Of a DNA stretch of 12,617 bases, positions 8,650 through 12,617 are shown piece after piece. The notes below the pieces were generated by a model that ran no database searches, was not told where the DNA came from, and saw nothing but the letters and a program-made list of their open reading frames with translations. Every line of letters begins with the position of its first letter. The first letter of the stretch is position 1. Origin of the DNA: Anaerolineae bacterium. Its GTDB lineage: Bacteria > Chloroflexota > Anaerolineae > JADYZS01. The stretch lies in assembly GCA_020853075.1 (NCBI GenBank), contig JADYZS010000501.1:1-12617 (forward strand), in the 5' to 3' direction. A program made the position numbers and the translations under genes.

Positions 8650-10752
8650 TCACCGATAGATTCCCACCACCACGTCGTTGGCGGCGAGGCTCCTGGGCAA
8701 CTTCGTCTCCCCGCCGGGGAGAACGTCGGTGAGATGGCGGCCCGGCACGTCCAACCGGAACGGCTGCTCGCTGGTGGTCGGGTTCCAGAGAATGATGCCC
8801 AGGCGACTGCCGTCGGTGTAGCCTTTGGCGAGAATGGCGCGGTTATCTATGTGCCCGAAATCAGTATCAATGAAGCGACCCTTGCGCAAGAGCGCCGGAT
8901 ACTGGCTGCGCCAGGCGATCAACTGGCGCGTGCGCGCAGCCAGAGTAGGCAGGTCGCTCGCCAGGAGGCCCGTGCTCTCCACAGGATGGAAGCCGAACTT
9001 CCAGCCATAGAGGAAGGCGTAATGGAGTTGCGTCGGGTCTTCCGTGTCCAGATGGACTTTCATGATGATCGGCTCAGGGAAGGTATAGCAGAAAAGTTCC
9101 GGGAAAGGGTCGGGAGCCAGGCGTGAGCCGCCGCCGGCCGGCCCGAAGCGCGCGTGGGCAGGGGATGCGCCAGGGCTCCAACGGGAGGCGACGCCGGAGG
9201 AGACGAAGAGGTCAAAGTTCTGCGTGTAGGCGTCCACGTGGAACTCCGTCTCCATCGCCATGCCCGAGTCGCGATCCTTCACATATTCCCGCACCCGGCG
9301 CGAATTTGCTTCGCGCGTCGGCCCCATCGCCAGCGAGGGCTTGGTGTGGGCATGGGTTGGGTCAAAGCAGAGAACGGGGGTGCGGCCACCGATCTGGTCA
9401 TAGAGGAGCCCCTGCGCGCCCAAATCCATGACCATCTTGGCCTGGGCAAGCATCACTTCACCCCATTCCGTCGTGCCGTGGCAGGCCAGATAGAAGGAGT
9501 GGCCGCCGCTGATCTGCATCTCCAGGTAGGTCCCGTCGCGGTAGAAGCTGTACTGCTCTTTGGGGGGAACGCCCAGGATGTTTTTGATGGTGAGGCGGTC
9601 ACCGCCTTCTTTGAAGAAGCGGGTGGCCGGGTCAATGAGCGCGCCGTTGGTGTAAAGGAAAGTATGGCCGCCCTCTTCTTTGATCTTCTTCAACGCGGCG
9701 CGCAGTTCCCCTTCGCCGCCCATGCGCGCATCCGCCGTGTATTCCGGGTAAAGGTTATCCAGCCCCTCTTTCGTCCAGCCGAGGATCTTGAGGGTATTCA
9801 GGTTGCAGGCGCGGGCCGAGGCCCAAATCTTGCTGTAGAGTTCAGGGTAGGTGTGGTGGATGCGCCCGAACTGCTGCTTCATGATGTTGTGGTGCCAGCC
9901 ATCTATGTCGGGGAGCCATTTGGGCACTTCCGGCAGGCGAATCCAGGTAGCGGCCCAGCGGCGATAGCGTTTCGCGCCCAGGTGCCAGCACTCGCCGCCG
10001 GGGCGATCCGGGTCGCTCCGATCCAGGGCGATGACGAAGGGCGCGGAGCGGAAGGTCTCGCCTTTTTTGATGAAGGGATATTTGACAAAGGAGAAGGAAA
10101 GGCCGGGGTCCTCATTGATGACATTGAAGCCAGTGGTCTGCAGACTCCTATCGTACGAGGCCAGGTAGATGCCTTCGCGGTCGTTGTAGAGGCCATACCA
10201 CTGCATACAGGCGCGGCCGGGATACGTGGTACGTAGATGCCGCCACTCGCGGCTGTAGCCGAGCCAGCCCGGAACCGGCTCGCGGATAGCGCGGCGCGGG
10301 TTCCAGATGCGGCCACCGCTGTCCTCAGGCCAGAGGAGCATGTCGGCGGCCGGGTCGCCGCCCAATGCTTCTATGCCGGAAATCCAGGGAAACCAGACCT
10401 CCACCACCTCCACAGCGGACTGGTTCGTGACCTCGTACTCCCAGATGGTTTCCTCGGCGCTCTCCCCCACCGTCACCCGGTAGCGCAGAGAGATGGGAAG
10501 CACCTGGCCGCGATAGCGGAGATGCGGATAGGCGAACTCCAGCCCGCCGCGCACCTCCTGCACCCGGCACTCTTGCCCCGCCGCATCTATAACCTGGATG
10601 AAGTCGTCGTCATCCCGAAAGATGAGCCGCCAACCGGCGGCGTCCTGACGCTTGACGTAGGAGTTGCCCGTGGCCTTGTTGACCAGGGCACACACCTGTC
10701 CGGCAGCATCAAATTCCACGCGAGCGCGCGCGGTCTCCAGTTTGTAATCCAT
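8650..10752 (-). CDS. DUF6259-like predicted TIM-barrel glycosidase
   Basis: This 700-residue protein has an N-terminal beta-sandwich (about 1-270, rich in aromatic strands and typical of carbohydrate-active enzymes). A barrel region follows, opening near LPDIDGWHHN (280-289). GLLYDQIGG (448-456) has the look of a barrel strand ending in a catalytic Asp (D452), and AMETEFHVDAY (499-509) offers E501 or E503 as the partner acid. A small beta domain closes the C-terminus. I recognise it as resembling the DUF6259 family, whose members sit in glycan-degradation loci and are distantly reminiscent of GH101/GH129-type barrels; that link and the catalytic residues are inference. No signal peptide is visible. 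AAGGAG (10758-10763), 5 nt before the ATG, is a strong RBS. It is the first gene of a likely two-gene operon with the downstream GH36-type enzyme, so a cytoplasmic role in trimming imported oligosaccharides is plausible. Confidence 0.78.
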   Translation of the reverse strand: MDYKLETARARVEFDAAGQVCALVNKATGNSYVKRQDAAGWRLIFRDDDDFIQVIDAAGQECRVQEVRGGLEFAYPHLRYRGQVLPISLRYRVTVGESAEETIWEYEVTNQSAVEVVEVWFPWISGIEALGGDPAADMLLWPEDSGGRIWNPRRAIREPVPGWLGYSREWRHLRTTYPGRACMQWYGLYNDREGIYLASYDRSLQTTGFNVINEDPGLSFSFVKYPFIKKGETFRSAPFVIALDRSDPDRPGGECWHLGAKRYRRWAATWIRLPEVPKWLPDIDGWHHNIMKQQFGRIHHTYPELYSKIWASARACNLNTLKILGWTKEGLDNLYPEYTADARMGGEGELRAALKKIKEEGGHTFLYTNGALIDPATRFFKEGGDRLTIKNILGVPPKEQYSFYRDGTYLEMQISGGHSFYLACHGTTEWGEVMLAQAKMVMDLGAQGLLYDQIGGRTPVLCFDPTHAHTKPSLAMGPTREANSRRVREYVKDRDSGMAMETEFHVDAYTQNFDLFVSSGVASRWSPGASPAHARFGPAGGGSRLAPDPFPELFCYTFPEPIIMKVHLDTEDPTQLHYAFLYGWKFGFHPVESTGLLASDLPTLAARTRQLIAWRSQYPALLRKGRFIDTDFGHIDNRAILAKGYTDGSRLGIILWNPTTSEQPFRLDVPGRHLTDVLPGGETKLPRSLAANDVVVGIYR

Positions 10753-10805
10753 GCTCTCTCCTTTCCGGCCACCAACGTTTCTATGGATTTACGAGAGGCC
10801 CCCAC

Positions 10806-10866
10806 CTTGCCCTCCCCCGTGTACTCGCTGCTTGCGCCCTGCGGGTGCGTTCTTTCCAACGCCCAG
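10806..10866 (+). repeat. Modular intergenic repeat, diverged copy
   Basis: It shares CTTGCCCT, then GTACTCG, then GCTTGCGCCCT.CGGGTGCG with the copy at 12551-12617. Positions 10820-10850 match 12563-12593 with 3 mismatches in 31. The remainder (TTCTTTCCAACGCCCAG) is a diverged version of the same unit. It is enclosed in a hairpin: CCCTCCCCC (10810-10818) pairs with GGGGGAGGG (10868-10876), with an inner stem GCGTT/AACGC (10847-10851 and 10858-10862). Confidence 0.65.
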
Positions 10867-10916
10867 CGGGGGAGGGTGGCCCGTCGCTTGCACCTAGTCG
10901 GCGCCGTGTACGCCCA

Positions 10917-10965
10917 GCCGTACTCGGCGGTGGGAAGCCCGCACGAGTACGCAGGGCAAGCCGAC
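10917..10965 (-). repeat. Modular intergenic repeat, inverted copy lacking an 18-bp block
   Basis: The reverse complement of these 49 bp equals 12551-12572 joined directly to 12591-12617, with no mismatch. The only difference is the absence of the 18-bp block CCGCTTGCGCCCTACGGG. It is inverted relative to the copy at 10806-10866, 50 bp away. Confidence 0.85.
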
Positions 10966-10997
10966 AGGCCAGGGACGGGTGGGGGCTGGTATGGTAT

Positions 10998-11029
10998 GAC
11001 CCTGCCCGCCATTGGGCAACGGGCAGGTC
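10998..11029. other. Hairpin downstream of the MFS gene
   Basis: GACCCTGCCCG (10998-11008) pairs with CGGGCAGGTC (11020-11029) with one bulged base. It lies about 50 nt beyond the MFS stop on the minus strand but has no T-run on either side. It could be a Rho-linked or mRNA-stabilising end structure, or part of the repeat landscape. It is not a canonical intrinsic terminator. Confidence 0.4.
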
Positions 11030-11076
11030 AGAGTCTTGAGATGGTTTTCTGCCCCCTCCGCAGGCTCATCCACGCT

Positions 11077-12384
11077 CTATCCCCGGCGACCTACCGCGCC
11101 TCGCACGAAGCGCGCCACGAGAAGCGCATAGAGGAGGTAGCCGAGGCTGCTGGTAATCAGGTTAGGGCTGAATCCGTAGAGGTCAAAAACGCGCCCTGCT
11201 ACCAGCGGCATGAAGGCCCCGACCGACGTGGTGATCGCCATGAAGATAGCCCGGTAGCGGGCTCGCTGCTCTTCCGGCGCGATGGCAAGATTGAGGTTAT
11301 TCAGGGCCATCATGATGCTGGCTTCACAGAAGCCGAACAGCACGTTGAGTGGCACGATGTGCCAGGGCGAGCGCACCAGGAACCAAAGAGGAGAAACAAG
11401 GGCAAGTCCCAGAGACGAAAGGATGATAGCCCGCTTGTGGCCCTGACGGTCGCTCAATGCCCCCATCACCCGCAGCCCGACTAACGAGGCCAACGTGGTG
11501 ACAGCAGCCAACAGGCCGATGGTTCTCTCCGAGAGGTGCATCTGGCGCACCATATATACGCTGTAAAAGGGATTAGCCAGGTGCATGGTGGCACTCATGA
11601 CCAGGCCAGAGAGAGAGAACGCGAGGAGGTTGCGGTCGGCCCGCAGCGTGGCGAGGATAGACTCGCCCCGTGCAGCAGCACCAGGCTGCGGCTGGGGCCT
11701 GGGTATCTCCGGCAGGAGCGAGTAGAGGTAGAGCGCGACCAGGGCGACGAGGAAGGCAAAGGTGAAAGAAGCCTGATAGCCGAGAGGGAAGGCCAGCGCA
11801 GCGATAAGAACTCCCGCCACTGGCTGGAAGAGGAAACTTGCCACGCTCATCCCCAGGGTGCGCCAGCCCATGTAGCGCCCCAGAACGCGCGCCGGGACGA
11901 TGTGCCCGATCATCGCCGTCGCCGAGGGCGCGCCCAGGCGGGTGAAGATGCCGCGCACCATCGTCACCAGGATAATGGCCCAGATGGCCTCGCGACCCCC
12001 AAAGAGGAACGGGATGGCGACATAGACAAGGAGGATGGCAGAACCCAAGCCGTGGTCAAAGATCAGCACCAGGGCTTTGTCGCGCCGCCAGCGTTCCGCC
12101 AGATGGCTGCCATAGAGGAACATGGGCGGCGCGATGAGATGGTGGAGCGCGCCCATCATCCCCACGTCGGAGGCTGTCGCGCCGAAAGCCAGCAAATAGA
12201 GGGGGATGAAGGTTTGGGTGAAAGCCTGGCTGATGCTGATGAAGAGGCCATCAAACCAGAAGATGCGCAGAAAGCGCGCCGCGACCGGCTGCGCCGTCAG
12301 AGCAGAGAGGGGGAGAACCTGGCGGGCGACCCTTTCTCTGAGACCGGGAGACGAGACAAATTCGGCTGAAGTCGTATTATCCAT
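11077..12384 (-). CDS. Major facilitator superfamily permease (putative sugar/oligosaccharide transporter)
   Basis: This 435-residue membrane protein has about 12 hydrophobic segments in two halves, joined by a proline-rich linker (about 224-243). The MFS loop motif is visible in both halves: GSHLAERWRRDK (92-103) and the better conserved GALSDRQGHKR (308-318). These mark it as a secondary transporter of MFS type, normally driven by an ion gradient. The 30-odd N-terminal residues before the first helix are polar and cytoplasmic. GAGG lies only 3 nt before the ATG, which is rather close, but no better start exists. It is on the same strand as the two glycosidase genes downstream, separated by 324 bp of repeats, so it may be in the same regulon rather than the same transcript. 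Uptake of alpha-galactosides is inferred from the neighbours; the substrate, and even the direction of transport, cannot be read from sequence. Confidence 0.85.
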   Translation of the reverse strand: MDNTTSAEFVSSPGLRERVARQVLPLSALTAQPVAARFLRIFWFDGLFISISQAFTQTFIPLYLLAFGATASDVGMMGALHHLIAPPMFLYGSHLAERWRRDKALVLIFDHGLGSAILLVYVAIPFLFGGREAIWAIILVTMVRGIFTRLGAPSATAMIGHIVPARVLGRYMGWRTLGMSVASFLFQPVAGVLIAALAFPLGYQASFTFAFLVALVALYLYSLLPEIPRPQPQPGAAARGESILATLRADRNLLAFSLSGLVMSATMHLANPFYSVYMVRQMHLSERTIGLLAAVTTLASLVGLRVMGALSDRQGHKRAIILSSLGLALVSPLWFLVRSPWHIVPLNVLFGFCEASIMMALNNLNLAIAPEEQRARYRAIFMAITTSVGAFMPLVAGRVFDLYGFSPNLITSSLGYLLYALLVARFVRGAVGRRG

Positions 12385-12414
12385 GATCCTCGTAGCAACG
12401 CCTGACCTCGCGCA

Positions 12415-12438
12415 AGGGCGGCCCGGTAAGGCCGCCCT
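12415..12438. promoter_or_regulatory. Perfect hairpin in the MFS leader
   Basis: AGGGCGGCC (12415-12423) and GGCCGCCCT (12430-12438) form a perfect 9-bp stem around CGGTAA, 31 nt upstream of the MFS start codon. There is no T-run, so it is not an intrinsic terminator. It could be an operator, a leader structure or a repeat remnant. Confidence 0.4.
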
Positions 12439-12504
12439 GCCTGAGGAGGGACACGTTATTCGTAGGGTAAGGGTGCTCAGCGGATAGGTAGCCTGCAGGC
12501 GGCT

Positions 12505-12524
12505 GCCGTGTACGCCTGGCGTAC
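12505..12524. repeat. Short palindrome and shared 12-mer next to the right-edge repeat
   Basis: GCCGTGTACGCC (12505-12516) also occurs at 10903-10914, in both places just upstream of a copy of the modular repeat on the plus strand. Here it overlaps the near-palindrome GTACGCC-T-GGCGTAC (12510-12524). It is probably part of the same repeat neighbourhood. Confidence 0.5.
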
Positions 12525-12550
12525 GCGACAGGTGGACGCCGCCCCGCGGG

Positions 12551-12617
12551 GTCGGCTTGCCCTGCGTACTCGCCGCTTGCGCCCTACGGGTGCGGGCTTC
12601 CCACCGCCGAGTACGGC
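12551..12617 (+). repeat. Modular intergenic repeat, full copy at the window edge
   Basis: This 67-bp unit has three blocks: 22 bp starting GTCGGCTTGCC, the 18-bp block CCGCTTGCGCCCTACGGG (12573-12590), and 27 bp ending CGAGTACGGC. Blocks one and three are identical to the reverse complement of 10917-10965, and the middle block is found with changes at 10827-10845. It may continue past the window edge. No gene covers 12385-12617. Confidence 0.8.

Larger units (their letters stand above)
10753..11076. other. Repeat-filled 324-bp intergenic spacer
   Basis: This gene-free stretch lies between the MFS stop and the DUF6259-like start, both on the minus strand. It holds the RBS of the DUF6259-like gene (10758-10763), two copies of a modular GC-rich repeat in opposite orientation (10806-10866 and 10917-10965), and a hairpin at 10998-11029. 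Open frames crossing it do not match codon usage or any family I know. A promoter for the two glycosidase genes is expected near 10770-10800, but I cannot point to one. Confidence 0.7.

Noticed and set aside
10806..10965. CRISPR array
   Set aside because: Copies are few, inverted relative to each other and unequally spaced, with no cas genes.
10998..11029. Intrinsic terminator for the MFS gene
   Set aside because: The hairpin exists, but there is no T-run after it on the minus strand, so it is reported only as a hairpin.
9154..11484. Two consecutive plus-strand open frames (360 and 415 residues) across the DUF6259-like gene, the spacer and the MFS gene
   Set aside because: They cross gene boundaries and repeats, lack a credible RBS, and have low-complexity composition.
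10806..12617. Insertion sequence or composite transposon around the permease gene
   Set aside because: There is no transposase, no terminal target duplication that I can see, and the repeat copies are imperfect and short. Reported as repeats only.

Overview
The window is GC-rich, densely coded DNA with five protein genes, and it reads like a chromosome segment of an environmental bacterium. I lean towards Chloroflexota (Anaerolineae-like). The reasons are a large mosaic surface protein ending in a 'YRLYMPG' tail that resembles the 'YLPLV' C-termini common in that phylum, a cytoplasmic glycosidase cluster, and short GC-rich intergenic repeats. This placement is inference; there is no rRNA or other marker gene.

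Layout. Positions 2-4180 (+) hold the 3' part of a very large multidomain extracellular protein: beta-propeller repeats, IPT/TIG folds, a metzincin-like domain whose zinc motif looks damaged, Ig-like folds, calcium-loop repeats and a BACON-like domain. It is closed by a perfect-stem terminator. Positions 4437-6581 (+) encode a GH36-type alpha-galactosidase, followed by a second terminator that is an inverted near-copy of the first. The rest is on the minus strand. In transcription order it is an MFS permease (12384-11077), a 324-bp repeat-filled spacer, a DUF6259-like predicted glycosidase (10752-8650) and, 49 nt later, a second, different GH36-type enzyme (8600-6651) that converges on the first.

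How the genes may work together. Neither GH36-type enzyme nor the DUF6259-like protein has a visible signal peptide, so all three probably act in the cytoplasm. With the permease nearby, the simplest reading is a small locus that imports alpha-galactosides (or alpha-GalNAc-containing glycosides) and trims them inside the cell. The substrate cannot be read from sequence. The surface protein at the left end is separated by a terminator and need not belong to the pathway.

The least expected DNA structure is a 67-bp modular repeat. One full copy lies at the right edge. A diverged copy and an internally deleted, inverted copy lie in the spacer on the other side of the permease gene, so that gene is bracketed by repeats. 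No tRNA, rRNA, CRISPR array, transposase or integrase gene is visible.
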